NCBI GenBank assembly: GCA_963748095.1
Contig: CAVVIO010000042.1
Location: forward strand, 1-30,947
Origin: CAVVIO01 sp963748095
GTDB lineage: Bacteria > Bacteroidota > Bacteroidia > Bacteroidales > UBA10428
Length of the DNA stretch: 30,947 bases
Direction of reading: 5' to 3'
Made by a program: the position numbers and the translations under genes. Position 1 is the first letter of the stretch; every line of letters starts with the position of its first letter. This document shows positions 16,304 through 24,984 of this stretch, one piece after another. Under the pieces are notes generated by a model. The model saw only the letters and a program-made list of their open reading frames with translations, was not told where the DNA came from and did not search any database.

Positions 16304-17335
16304 ATGAAAACCTTGCGAATATTTACATTGCTATATATAGTTGCACAAGCTTTTACAGTGCAGGCAGGCCAGGGAGATCTGTCTCTTATAAAAGATCTTG
16401 CAGGATACTGGCAGTTCTCTATCGGCGACAGGGAAGAATGGATTTCGCCGAAATATGATGACAGTAAGTGGGAATCGATTAAGGTTCCTTCACCATGGGA
16501 AGATCAGGGATTCAACGGGTATAACGGGTATGCTTTTTACAGAAAAAAAGTAGTTATTCCGGATGAATTACGTGATCGTATGTTATACCTTTTCCTGGGT
16601 TATATTGACGATGTAGATGAAGTATATTTCAACGGGCACAAAATCGGTTCAACAGGGTCGTTTCCTCCACAATATATTTCGGCTTATAATGCCGAACGTA
16701 AATATTATATTCCCGAAGAAATTATCAATTTCAATGGCACAAATCTTATTGCGGTAAAAGTTTACGATTCTTATATGGTAGGGGGTATCGTGAGTGGTAA
16801 GGTAGGTATATTCGGAGGAAAGATGGTTATTAAACTGGATGTTAACATGCAGAATAAATGGAAGTTTCATACGGGAGACAATTTCAGTTATAAAGAACCG
16901 GATTATAATGATTCCGGATGGGACGAAATTTTTGTCCCCGCTAAATGGGAAGACCAGGGGTACCGCGATTATGACGGATATGCATGGTACAGGAAAACCT
17001 TTGTTTACAGGAATAACTCTGCCAATGATAATATGGTCATGTTGCTGGGTAAAATCGATGATGTCGATCAATTATACATCAATGGCATTTTAGTGGGATC
17101 AACCGGGAAAATTACATCAAAGACGGGAGCACGAATTGAGGCAGATCAGGAATATAACGCTTTCAGAGGTTATTATATACCCGCCGGTATTTTAAAAAAT
17201 AATCAGAAAAATGTGATAGCCGTCAGGGTTTATGATAAGGGAGGAGCAGGAGGTATTTATGAAGGACCGGTAGGATTAGTAACACAATCCAGGTATATTG
17301 ATTTCTGGAGAAGCATGAAAAATAGAAATAAGTAA
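16304..17335 (+). CDS. Secreted protein of two GH2-type sugar-binding jelly-roll domains, no catalytic domain (paralogue B)
   Basis: A 343-residue paralogue of the preceding gene, with the same layout: signal peptide (MKTLRIFTLLYIVAQAFTVQA), domain 1 at about 31-170 and domain 2 at about 180-328. Both copies keep the shared blocks (PWEDQGFNGYNGYAFYRKK and KWEDQGYRDYDGYAWYRKT; YIDDVDEVYFNG and KIDDVDQLYING; YYIPAGIL; VRVYDKGGAGGIYEGPVGL). In both proteins the second domain has an extra insertion before the YNA-R-Y-IP block, so the pair arose by duplication of an already two-domain gene. No catalytic glutamates are present. A terminator follows 61 bases after the stop. Likely a periplasmic or surface glycan-binding protein; an accessory role for the adjacent sensor kinase is inference. 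Confidence 0.8.
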   Translation: MKTLRIFTLLYIVAQAFTVQAGQGDLSLIKDLAGYWQFSIGDREEWISPKYDDSKWESIKVPSPWEDQGFNGYNGYAFYRKKVVIPDELRDRMLYLFLGYIDDVDEVYFNGHKIGSTGSFPPQYISAYNAERKYYIPEEIINFNGTNLIAVKVYDSYMVGGIVSGKVGIFGGKMVIKLDVNMQNKWKFHTGDNFSYKEPDYNDSGWDEIFVPAKWEDQGYRDYDGYAWYRKTFVYRNNSANDNMVMLLGKIDDVDQLYINGILVGSTGKITSKTGARIEADQEYNAFRGYYIPAGILKNNQKNVIAVRVYDKGGAGGIYEGPVGLVTQSRYIDFWRSMKNRNK

Positions 17336-17395
17336 TGGGAGTGGCCTTTTTCAGGCGAATATGGTTAAGTTTACATTAGTCTTAATTAGGTGAAA

Positions 17396-17429
17396 GGAAA
17401 GAAGCATCCCTGGGAAGGTGCTTCTTTTC
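17396..17429 (+). terminator. Intrinsic terminator after paralogue B
   Basis: GGAAAGAAGCATCC pairs with GGTGCTTCTTTTCC around a CTGGGAA loop, with one bulged T and one G-T pair. T-rich sequence follows in and after the 3' arm. It ends the transcript of the small protein and the two binding proteins and separates them from the histidine kinase. Confidence 0.7.
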
Positions 17430-17433
17430 CCGT

Positions 17434-17530
17434 TTATTGTCGATCGTGTATTTCATAATCGGGATTTTGTGTAAATTTAGGATCATATTCAATGTCTGAA
17501 CAGTTTCTTTTTTCATCAACCAGGAAAGGC
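17434..17530 (-). pseudogene. Possible remnant of a SusD C-terminus
   Basis: The minus strand reads LPFLVDEKRNCSDIEY followed by DPKFTQNPDYEIHDRQ and a stop. SusD-family proteins typically end in LPIP-x-x-E-I, a few polar residues, then LTQNPGY, as the intact SusD in this window does. The resemblance is short and imperfect, and nothing upstream reads as SusD. It may be a decayed gene end or a chance match. Confidence 0.25.
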
Positions 17531-17588
17531 AGAACTTTAAAAGAATTGAAATAATTATGAAAAATAATTTTCCTAATTTTAGACTTGT

Positions 17589-19133
17589 ATGAACCCTTCA
17601 ATGAAAAAAATAGCCCTGCTTTTTCTGGCAATTATTGTTGTTCCATTACTTGTTTTTTCCATTTACGAAATTGGGGGACTCAAACAAAACGAAAATGTAA
17701 TACAGGGTATATACCGGAATCAGCTTGATGCCATCCTGTATTCTGTTAACCAGTATTCAGAAGATGTAATGAGTAGCTGGGCACGGAAGATCGAAAGCAG
17801 GATGCAGGGCAAACAAGGTGATTATAATCCTGATTTAAAAAACCTGTTGACTGAAATGCCGGCCGTACAAATGTTACTGCAATTTGATAATAAAATAAAT
17901 TTAACCAGCTCTTATTCAGATTCGGAATCCGACAGGAAATTAATCGAAAAAATTACACAAACGGTAGTTGCAAACGATACCACAGTTGAAAAACTTCGGA
18001 GGTATATGGGGGCAGGATACAGAAAAATCCAGGGTATTTATACGGATGACCTCCATTATGAATTGGTCATGTTTATGACACAATCCGAAAAGCAATCAAT
18101 ACTTAATGTTTTGGTAATTGATCCCGGACGTTTTATAGGGGAAGTACTCGATCCTAAAATACAGGAAATTGCAAAGGAAAAATTCTTTATTACTGCTTAC
18201 CAGGCTGGAGAAGCAGAACACATTTATACTTCCGACAAGCAACATACACCCGGAAAAATAACTGAGAAAAAACCATTCTGGCTGCTGGAGAATTTTCTGA
18301 TGGGAATTGAACTGAAGGACCGGACCATTACCGATCTGGCACACGACAGGGTAAAAAAGGATTTGCTACTCATCGTTTTAACAGATATTGTGCTGCTTTT
18401 TGGTGCTTTGCTGATATTCAGGAATGTAAGAAAACAAGTGGAACTGTCACAACTGAAATCAGATTTTGTATCGAATGTTTCACACGAAATTCGCACTCCT
18501 CTTGCACTTATCAGCATGTATATTGAAACACTGGAAATGGGGAGGGTGAAATCAAAAGAAAAGGTCAGGGAATATTACTCCGTCATCCTGAATGAAACAC
18601 AGCGGCTTTCCGGTATTGTAAATAAAATATTGAATTTTTCCCAGATTGAAAATAAAAAACGGCGGTATGTATTCAGTGAAACAAATATTAATGAGGTAGT
18701 GGAAATTACATCCCAGACCTACCGGTTTAATCTCGAAAAAAACGGATTTACATTTAATACTTATCCGGCTCTCAATTTGCCTTTTATTTCAGCCGACAAG
18801 GAAGCGCTAAGCGATGCCCTGGTGAATCTTATTGATAATGCCATGAAATACAGTGCTGACCGGAAAGAAATTACTGTAAGAACCGGTACCGACAACGGGT
18901 ATGTTTTTATGGAAGTGGAAGATCAAGGACTGGGTATTGCCGAAAAGGACCAGAAATATATTTTCGATAAATTTTACAGGGTGACCGAAAAGAACCTGGC
19001 ACATAAAGCAAAGGGTTCAGGACTGGGACTGGCTATAGTGAAACATATTATGGATGCTCATAAAGGGAAAATTATCGTGAAAAGCAAGCTGAATGAAGGT
19101 TCAAAATTTATGCTTTTATTTCCAACAGTTTAA
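17589..19133 (+). CDS. Membrane sensor histidine kinase
   Basis: A 514-residue kinase. Met5 (17601) is the likelier start. It has a first membrane segment at about 8-26, a periplasmic sensor region of about 230 residues with no recognised domain, a second membrane segment at about 258-277 (LLLIVLTDIVLLFGALLIF), a HisKA domain with phosphorylated H299 in SNVSHEIRTP, and a HATPase domain (N box around LVNLIDNAMKY, 411-421; G1 DQGLGI, 445-450; G2 GSGLGLA, 477-483). It phosphorylates the response regulator encoded 11 bases downstream. No HAMP domain is evident. The extracytoplasmic half could sense a small ligand or a binding-protein partner; its location next to the jelly-roll proteins makes those candidates. 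Confidence 0.95.
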   Translation: MNPSMKKIALLFLAIIVVPLLVFSIYEIGGLKQNENVIQGIYRNQLDAILYSVNQYSEDVMSSWARKIESRMQGKQGDYNPDLKNLLTEMPAVQMLLQFDNKINLTSSYSDSESDRKLIEKITQTVVANDTTVEKLRRYMGAGYRKIQGIYTDDLHYELVMFMTQSEKQSILNVLVIDPGRFIGEVLDPKIQEIAKEKFFITAYQAGEAEHIYTSDKQHTPGKITEKKPFWLLENFLMGIELKDRTITDLAHDRVKKDLLLIVLTDIVLLFGALLIFRNVRKQVELSQLKSDFVSNVSHEIRTPLALISMYIETLEMGRVKSKEKVREYYSVILNETQRLSGIVNKILNFSQIENKKRRYVFSETNINEVVEITSQTYRFNLEKNGFTFNTYPALNLPFISADKEALSDALVNLIDNAMKYSADRKEITVRTGTDNGYVFMEVEDQGLGIAEKDQKYIFDKFYRVTEKNLAHKAKGSGLGLAIVKHIMDAHKGKIIVKSKLNEGSKFMLLFPTV

Positions 19134-19144
19134 TTTTATGAATT

Positions 19145-19834
19145 ATGAAAAAGATACTGATCGTCGAAGATGAATTGAACATGATCCAGGGTTTGAAAGA
19201 CAACCTTGAGTTTGAGGGTTATATGGTGGAAACGGCAATGGAAGGAAATGCCGGCATGCAAAAGATCCTTCAGAATCAGTATGATCTTGTTTTGCTCGAT
19301 GTAATGCTTCCGGGTATTTCCGGATTCGATATCTGTAAAACAGCCCGCGGCAAGGGTATCACAACTCCTGTTATTTTACTCACTGCGAAAGGCGAAGAGA
19401 TCGACAAAGTACTGGGGCTCGAACTGGGAGCAGACGATTATATTACGAAACCATTCAGCCTGCGGGAGTTACTTGCCCGGATAAAAGCCATCTTAAGGCG
19501 CGTTCCTGAAACAGCCATTCTAAACGAAGAACCGGAATTTATCCGGATAGGAAACCTTACCGTGAATTTTAAAAATTACCAGGCAAAAGAAGGGGAAGAG
19601 GAAATTAAATTGTCGCATAAAGAATTTGAAGTTCTTCACTATTTATATCAGAATATCCATAAAACCATTCACCGGGATGACATAATGAGCAATGTATGGG
19701 GCATCAATTACGATATTACCACCCGGACAATCGATAATTTTATCCTGAAGCTAAGGCAGAAAATAGAGACCGATCCGAATAATCCGAAAATCATTCACAC
19801 GGTGCATGGGGTAGGTTATAAGATGGTGCTTTGA
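19145..19834 (+). CDS. OmpR/PhoB family response regulator
   Basis: A 229-residue DNA-binding response regulator. The receiver domain (1-118) keeps the acidic pocket (VEDE, 7-10), phospho-acceptor D52 in LLDVMLPG, T80 and K102 in TKPF. A winged-helix domain follows at about 130-229 (LSHKEFEVLHYLYQN, TRTIDNFILKLRQKIE, IHTVHGVGYKM). It pairs with the upstream kinase. Target genes are not visible from the sequence. Confidence 0.96.
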   Translation: MKKILIVEDELNMIQGLKDNLEFEGYMVETAMEGNAGMQKILQNQYDLVLLDVMLPGISGFDICKTARGKGITTPVILLTAKGEEIDKVLGLELGADDYITKPFSLRELLARIKAILRRVPETAILNEEPEFIRIGNLTVNFKNYQAKEGEEEIKLSHKEFEVLHYLYQNIHKTIHRDDIMSNVWGINYDITTRTIDNFILKLRQKIETDPNNPKIIHTVHGVGYKMVL

Positions 19835-19965
19835 TCGGGTATAGGAAAATAAGGGATTTCACCTTTTCGTTCTCACCACTCATTTCTCATCTTTCCCTCG
19901 CCTCTTCGTCCTTTCGCTCCCTATGACCACTCTTAATCGTTACTGCTTCTTTACCAAACTTGCTT

Positions 19966-21063
19966 TTAAGAAGATATCTTTTCAAGTAAAATTTCAGCTA
20001 TTCTGTCAGCTGTATGTCCATCCCATAACTTGGGTACCGAGCCTTTTTTCACTTGTCCGTCCAGCACTTTTTTTGCCGCCTCTTCCACTTTTTTCAGATC
20101 GGTGCCGATCAACTGGTTCGTTCCGATTTCAACCGTTACAGGTCGCTCTGTATTATTTCTCACAGTGATACATTGAACACCCAGATAGGTAGTTTCTTCC
20201 TGAATTCCGCCGCTGTCGGTAATAACCACTTCTGCGTTTTTGGTAAGCGCCAGAAACTCGACGTAGCCAATAGGATCGGTTAGAACTACGTTTTTTTCAA
20301 GAGAATTTTCAAGTCCGAAATGTTCCATATTAATGCGCGTGCGTGGGTGAATCGGGAACAGGACTTTCCGTTGTGATGCCAGTGTATTCAGGAACTGTAT
20401 CAGCCCTTTGAGCCCTTCTTTCGAATCCACATTACTGGGACGATGGAAAGTAACCAGGACATAAGATTTTGGATCGAGACCAAAAGAAGAAAGTACGTTT
20501 GATTTGTTAATTTTTGGAAGATAGTATACCAGGCTGTCAATCATTACATTTCCAACATGGAACACTTTTGATTTTTCAATTCCTTCGGTATCAAGATGCT
20601 TCAGTCCGCTGGGTTCTGAAACAAACAAAAAGTCGGCCAGGACATCTGTCACCACCCTGTTTATCTCCTCGGGCATTCCCCGGTCGAAACTACGAAGTCC
20701 GGATTCTACATGGGCAATTTTAATTCCCATTTTCGATGCCACCAGGCTGCAGGCCATTGTTGAATTAACATCTCCGGGAACAATCACCAGGTCGGGTTTT
20801 TCATTCAGGAGCACTTTCTCAAATTCCATCATTATACGGGCAACCTGTTCGGCATGTGAACCGCCGCTTATTCCAAGATAGAAATCCGGACGTGGCATTT
20901 CCAGCTCATCAAAAAATATTTTCGACATTTTTTCATCGAAATGCTGCCCTGTATGGCAGATAAGATGTTTTACCTGATCTTTATGTTTTTCAAAAGCTTT
21001 ATGAACGGGTGCTATCTTTATAAAATTTGGACGGGCTCCTACTACTGATATGAATTTCAACAT
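19966..21063 (-). CDS. wecB: UDP-N-acetylglucosamine 2-epimerase (non-hydrolysing)
   Basis: A 365-residue cytoplasmic enzyme interconverting UDP-GlcNAc and UDP-ManNAc for surface polysaccharide synthesis. Family marks are the start FISVVGARPNFIKIAP, CHTGQHFDEKMS, VIVPGDVNST, HVESGLRSFDRGMPEEINR, HVGNVMIDSL, VTFHRPSNVD, PIHPRTR, ITDSGGIQEE and VRNNTERPVTVEIGTN. Length is normal and all expected catalytic-region motifs are intact. It stands alone: convergent with the response regulator gene (131-base gap) and divergent from the TetR unit, so it is not part of a visible polysaccharide cluster. Confidence 0.95.
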   Translation of the reverse strand: MLKFISVVGARPNFIKIAPVHKAFEKHKDQVKHLICHTGQHFDEKMSKIFFDELEMPRPDFYLGISGGSHAEQVARIMMEFEKVLLNEKPDLVIVPGDVNSTMACSLVASKMGIKIAHVESGLRSFDRGMPEEINRVVTDVLADFLFVSEPSGLKHLDTEGIEKSKVFHVGNVMIDSLVYYLPKINKSNVLSSFGLDPKSYVLVTFHRPSNVDSKEGLKGLIQFLNTLASQRKVLFPIHPRTRINMEHFGLENSLEKNVVLTDPIGYVEFLALTKNAEVVITDSGGIQEETTYLGVQCITVRNNTERPVTVEIGTNQLIGTDLKKVEEAAKKVLDGQVKKGSVPKLWDGHTADRIAEILLEKISS

Positions 21064-21089
21064 ATTTACCTGTTTTTGATTTGAAAGCC

Positions 21090-21097
21090 CAAAAATA
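21090..21097 (-). promoter_or_regulatory. -7 promoter element for wecB
   Basis: TATTTTTG on the minus strand matches TAnnTTTG exactly and lies 27 bases upstream of the wecB start. A clear -33 TTTG was not found, so the call rests on the -7 box alone. Confidence 0.4.
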
Positions 21098-21549
21098 ATA
21101 AACTATTTTCTTTCCTATGAATTATATTGATCAATAATTCAAATTCTTAGATAAACGAAATCATAATCAGGTGAATCTCGGATTTTAGATTGCAGGCATT
21201 TAGACTTTAGTAATAATTTATAGAATTCAGTATTTGCCAATTTTACCAAATACTATTTCATAGTTCATAGCTGCTCCCGAATTATAGTCGGAATGCCTTT
21301 TCAAAAACAATTCTATATCCATTATTAATCAAAAGTTTTCAAAAATTCTGATTTTTTTCTCCGCCCATTATGCGACATTCGCCGATAATACAGGCATACT
21401 TACCGAAATCCACTGGTCTTTTGCAATAAACTAATTTATTTTCGTCTTCATAAATCGGAACAGGTACACGGGAAGTTTTCAAAATATTAAAAAACAAAAA
21501 CCAGTGAACACAAAAAAAGTTTCCGAAAAAAACACAGAAAAATTTAAAC

Positions 21550-21565
21550 ACATTGGATACAATGT
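21550..21565. promoter_or_regulatory. Candidate TetR-family operator
   Basis: ACATTG-GATA-CAATGT is a perfect inverted repeat with 6-bp arms and a 4-base spacer. It sits 13 bases upstream of the -7 element of the tetR gene and 50 bases upstream of its start, where a bound repressor would block the promoter. No second copy is visible before the efflux genes. Confidence 0.5.
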
Positions 21566-21578
21566 AAACATTTTATAT

Positions 21579-21586
21579 TATTTTTG
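21579..21586 (+). promoter_or_regulatory. -7 promoter element for the tetR unit
   Basis: TATTTTTG matches TAnnTTTG and ends 28 bases before the tetR start codon. The upstream ATTG within the candidate operator is slightly farther away than the usual -33 spacing. Confidence 0.45.
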
Positions 21587-21614
21587 TTTCCTCAAATTAA
21601 TATAAAAGGGATCT

Positions 21615-22238
21615 ATGAACGACGAATTAAAAAGCATACTGGAAAGAGTGGGGAGTCTGTACATGCGTTACGGCATTAAAAGCGTAACCATGGATGACGT
21701 TGCGCGTGAACTGGGTATTTCCAAAAAAACCCTGTATCAGTATGTAAGTGATAAAGCCGATCTGGTAGAAAAATTTTATCACAACGAATTTAATAAGATG
21801 GGGGAATTGTTTGAGCAGATTAGGAAAAAACCAATAAATGCAGTTGAGCAATTACTGGAAGTTTACAAGTTATTGATACTGATGTTAAAATCGTATAGCC
21901 ATACTACCGAATACGATCTGAAGAAATATTATCCCGAACTTTCTTCGAGCATACATGGAGTAAAGCGGCAAACCATGTATGAAGCACTTCTGGATAACAT
22001 GAAAAAAGGAAAAAAAGAGGGCCTTTTCAGGGAAGATTTCGATGAGGAGATCATATCTAAAATAATGGTTGCCCGTTTTGAATGCTTGCCGGAATCCCCG
22101 TTGTTCAATATAACGGAATTCACATCCCCTCATTTTATTTCACAGCTTTTTTTGTACCATATTCGGGGCATTGCCAGTGAAAAAGGGCTGGAGGTGCTGG
22201 AAAAAAACAGGAAACAATTTGATTTTATAAATGAATGA
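21615..22238 (+). CDS. TetR/AcrR family transcriptional regulator
   Basis: A 207-residue repressor-type regulator. The N-terminal helix-turn-helix is at about 16-61 (YGIKSVTMDDVARELGISKKTLYQYVSDK), followed by a helical ligand-binding and dimerisation domain. The start lies after AAAGGGATCT, a reasonable ribosome binding site for this group. It precedes the efflux genes by 225 bases in the same direction, the common arrangement in Bacteroidota in which the regulator controls itself and the downstream pump. The inducing ligand is unknown. Confidence 0.93.
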   Translation: MNDELKSILERVGSLYMRYGIKSVTMDDVARELGISKKTLYQYVSDKADLVEKFYHNEFNKMGELFEQIRKKPINAVEQLLEVYKLLILMLKSYSHTTEYDLKKYYPELSSSIHGVKRQTMYEALLDNMKKGKKEGLFREDFDEEIISKIMVARFECLPESPLFNITEFTSPHFISQLFLYHIRGIASEKGLEVLEKNRKQFDFINE

Positions 22239-22350
22239 AAGGACTGAAATATATATACACAATATATCAATAGCAGCTGCCAGGAAATCTATGATTTTCC
22301 GGTTAACGGATATTTGAAAAATTCAGGTATAAATTTCAATCCGGTACATG

Positions 22351-22362
22351 ATAGTTAACTAT
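22351..22362. repeat. 12-bp palindrome upstream of the efflux genes
   Basis: ATAGTTAACTAT is a perfect 12-bp palindrome, about 100 bases before the TolC-like start. It differs from the inverted repeat before tetR. It could be an operator, but an AT-rich palindrome of this size can occur by chance. Confidence 0.3.
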
Positions 22363-22463
22363 TTCCTTTTTTAACCTGAAAAAATCACATTTTCATAATA
22401 AAAGCAGGAAGTAAAGAGACAATAAAGAATAATAGTGAGAATAATATAAAATAATGGATAAAC

Positions 22464-23812
22464 ATGAGAATAATTAAAAAAATTGTACCCGGCATATTTT
22501 TTATAATTGGTTCATTTGGAGTAAATGCACAGACAGATTCGGTATACAGTTTTACCTTATCGCAGGCACAGGAATTTGCCGTTAAAAATAACCTGAACGC
22601 CAAAAATGCTCAGCTCGATATTGAATCGGCCCATAAAAAAGTATGGGAAACTACCGCAATTGGATTACCCCAGTTTAGTACTACGGCGAATTATCAGCAC
22701 AATTTTAAGTACCTATTCCTTTGCGGAGGATTAACCATAAACTGCTCACTGATTTGGACAAACGGAGATGGAGTTAATACTAATAGTTCCCTCAGACAAC
22801 ACAACTTTTGATTTTACATTGTCACAACTGGTTTTTAGTGGAGAATATATTGTAGGATTACAGGCTTCACGGGTTTATAAAGAATTATCTGAAAGAAGCC
22901 TGGAGAAAACCGAGGATCAGATAAAGGAATCGGTATCGAATGGTTATTATACAGTACTGGTACTGGATGAAAATGTAAGAATACTGAAACAAAGTCTCGA
23001 TGCTGTTGCCAAGACAACCAATGAAATGGAAGCCATGTACCAACAGGGATTAATTGAGGAAACAGATGTGGATCAGTTGAAAATCAACAAATCGAACATT
23101 GAGACAACAATCAAGACCCTGGAGGGACAAAAAAGTGTATCTGAAAAACTATTGAAATTGCAGTTGGGGATCAATTTTTCAAATAAAGTAATACTGACTG
23201 ACAGCATTGGTTCCTTACTTAAATTAGTGGACTTTCAGTTGATGACATCATCAGATTTTAATGTTACCGGGAACATCGATTACCAGTTGATGCAGACACA
23301 GGAAGATCTGGCGAAATTAAGCCTGCGCAGGGAAAAAAGTAAATTTTTACCCACGATTTCAGGATTTTACCAGCACGAGGAACAAACAAATCAGCCTGCG
23401 ATTCAATTTTATGCCGAAGGATGTTATGGGATTAAAATTGAATTTTCCGATCTTCTCGAGTGGGCAACGCCTGATGGTTGTTGGAGAAGCAAAAATTGAT
23501 TATGAAAAAGCAGTCAATGCAAAAACTCTGGCAGAACAGAATCTGGAGATGGAATTTGAGCAGGCAAAAAATGATTACATCACATCCTATAGTAATTATA
23601 CAACGAATAAAGACAATCTGGATCTGAGTAAAAAGATCTATAACAAAACACTCATAAAATATAAAGAAGGTATGGCTACAAGCATTGAACTTACACAACA
23701 ACAGAACCAATTCCTGGGTACAGAAGGGAATTATTTTAATTCCATTCTTTCTTTGTTGAGTGCCAAAGCCAAACTGGAAAGAATATTAACAAAGTATAAC
23801 AGTAACGAATAA
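22464..23812 (+). pseudogene. TolC-like outer-membrane efflux protein, broken by two single-base frameshifts
   Basis: Three pieces in successive frames (22464-about 22766, about 22768-23400, about 23402-23812) together make one OEP/TolC protein of about 449 residues. The first has a signal peptide (ending GVNAQTDS) and LSQAQEFAVKNNLNAKNAQL. The second has TTFDFTLSQLVFSGEYIVGLQ and long coiled helices. The third has LNFPIFSSGQRLMVVGEAKIDYEKA and a helical end. Dropping the A at 23401 restores QPAFNFMPKDVMG, the expected join. Dropping an A near 22766 gives TNGMELILIVPSDNTTFDF. Each break is thus explained by one extra base. The protein would be the outer-membrane channel of the pump encoded next. 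Sequencing error or real decay cannot be told apart here. Confidence 0.88.
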
Positions 23813-23835
23813 TAATAAAATAAACATATTTATCT

Positions 23836-24957
23836 ATGAAAAGCAGAATAACACCACTGATCGGAATGATAGCAACATTGATAGTAGTGGCCGGCTGTCA
23901 GTCTTCTAATAAAGAAGCAAAACTTGAAAAATTAAAAAAACAGCAGGGAGAGCTCAATGCTAAAATAAAAAAGCTGGAATCGGAACTGGCAAAACCTGAT
24001 TCTCTCTTATGGGAAAATGCGAAAAAAGTTGCCGTAATGGAAACACAACTTGCTCCGTTTGATCATTTTATTGAAGTCCAGGGCCAGTTGGACGGGGATG
24101 AAAATGTTGCAGTTTTTTCCGAAGGTACCGGAGTTGTAAAAGAAATACTGGTGAAAGAAGGCCAATATGTTCATAAAGGCCAAATTCTGGCAAGACTTAA
24201 TGATGCATCGGCACGGGCCCAGCTTGAATCCATGCAATCAAATCTCGAACTTGCCACAAGTATGTACAACAAACAGAAAAACCTTTGGGAACAGAAAATC
24301 GGTTCTGAGGTTCAGTACCTTCAGGCCAAAACCAACAAAGAATCGCTGGAATCCCAAATTGCTTCTCTGAAAGATCAGATTGCCATGATGCAGATAAAAG
24401 CGCCGATTGACGGTACAGTAGAAAACCAGCTTATAAAATTGGGACAGATTGCATCCCCGATGACTCCTGCTTATTATATGGTTAATTTCTCGAAGCTTAA
24501 AGTAGTTGCCGAAGTATCCGAAACCTATGCTGCAAAAATTAATAATGGCGATGAAGTAACCGTTTATTTACCAGATGCAAATAAGGAGGTCAAGGGTGTC
24601 ATAAATTTTTCAAGCAGGTACATTAATACAATCAACCGCACTTTTGAAGTGAATGTACATTTCAAATCCAACGATCCTTCCTTCAAAGCAAACATGATAG
24701 CTGTACTGCGAATTAACGACTATCATAACGACAATGCTATTTCTGCATCTGTGAACCTGGTACAGAGTGATCAGAAAGGAAATTATGTTTTAATAGCACA
24801 AAAAGAAGGTTCAGGGTACCGGGCAAAAAAAGTTTATGTAAAGACCGGATTGAGTTATAACGGAATAATTGAAATAACCAGCGGGCTTAAACCAGATGAA
24901 ATGTTGATAAATGCAGGGTACCAGGATCTGGAGGACAACCAGATGATAAGGATTTAA
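23836..24957 (+). CDS. RND efflux membrane fusion (periplasmic adaptor) lipoprotein
   Basis: A 373-residue adaptor linking the inner-membrane pump to the outer channel. The lipobox is VVAGC (Cys21). A coiled coil (about 25-57, KLEKLKKQQGELNAKIKKLE) precedes the lipoyl half-motifs around 104-128 (VKEILVKEGQYVHKGQILARL) and about 188-215 (IKAPIDGTVENQLIKLGQIA). The helical hairpin is at 131-185, and a beta-barrel and membrane-proximal domain follows to the end (GLKPDEMLINAGYQDLEDNQ). It starts 23 bases after the TolC-like stop and ends 27 bases before the RND gene. The N-terminal coiled coil before the barrel is somewhat unusual but recurs in Bacteroidota adaptors. Confidence 0.94.
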   Translation: MKSRITPLIGMIATLIVVAGCQSSNKEAKLEKLKKQQGELNAKIKKLESELAKPDSLLWENAKKVAVMETQLAPFDHFIEVQGQLDGDENVAVFSEGTGVVKEILVKEGQYVHKGQILARLNDASARAQLESMQSNLELATSMYNKQKNLWEQKIGSEVQYLQAKTNKESLESQIASLKDQIAMMQIKAPIDGTVENQLIKLGQIASPMTPAYYMVNFSKLKVVAEVSETYAAKINNGDEVTVYLPDANKEVKGVINFSSRYINTINRTFEVNVHFKSNDPSFKANMIAVLRINDYHNDNAISASVNLVQSDQKGNYVLIAQKEGSGYRAKKVYVKTGLSYNGIIEITSGLKPDEMLINAGYQDLEDNQMIRI

Positions 24958-24984
24958 TTCGGAAACCAAGAAAGACTTTTCAGA

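Larger units (their letters stand above)
21064..21614. other. 551-base intergenic region with a doubtful small minus-strand frame
   Basis: The region separates the divergent wecB and tetR genes and holds a -7 promoter element for each. Between them a minus-strand frame (21339-21551, 70 codons) reads as phenylalanine-rich sequence and then a more protein-like end (YEDENKLVYCKRPVDFGKY, then ACIIGECRIMGGEK). I do not recognise it and cannot decide whether it is a real small gene, a gene remnant or chance. The rest shows no structure I can name. Confidence 0.4.

Noticed and set aside
15285..17290. The two jelly-roll genes as GH2 enzymes
   Set aside because: Neither protein has the immunoglobulin-like domain, the TIM barrel or the catalytic glutamates. 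Each is used up by two copies of the N-terminal binding domain.
22464..23812. Three separate small genes in the TolC region, or programmed frameshifting
   Set aside because: The three frames join into one normal TolC-like protein when single bases are dropped, and no slippery heptamer with a downstream structure is evident at the breaks.
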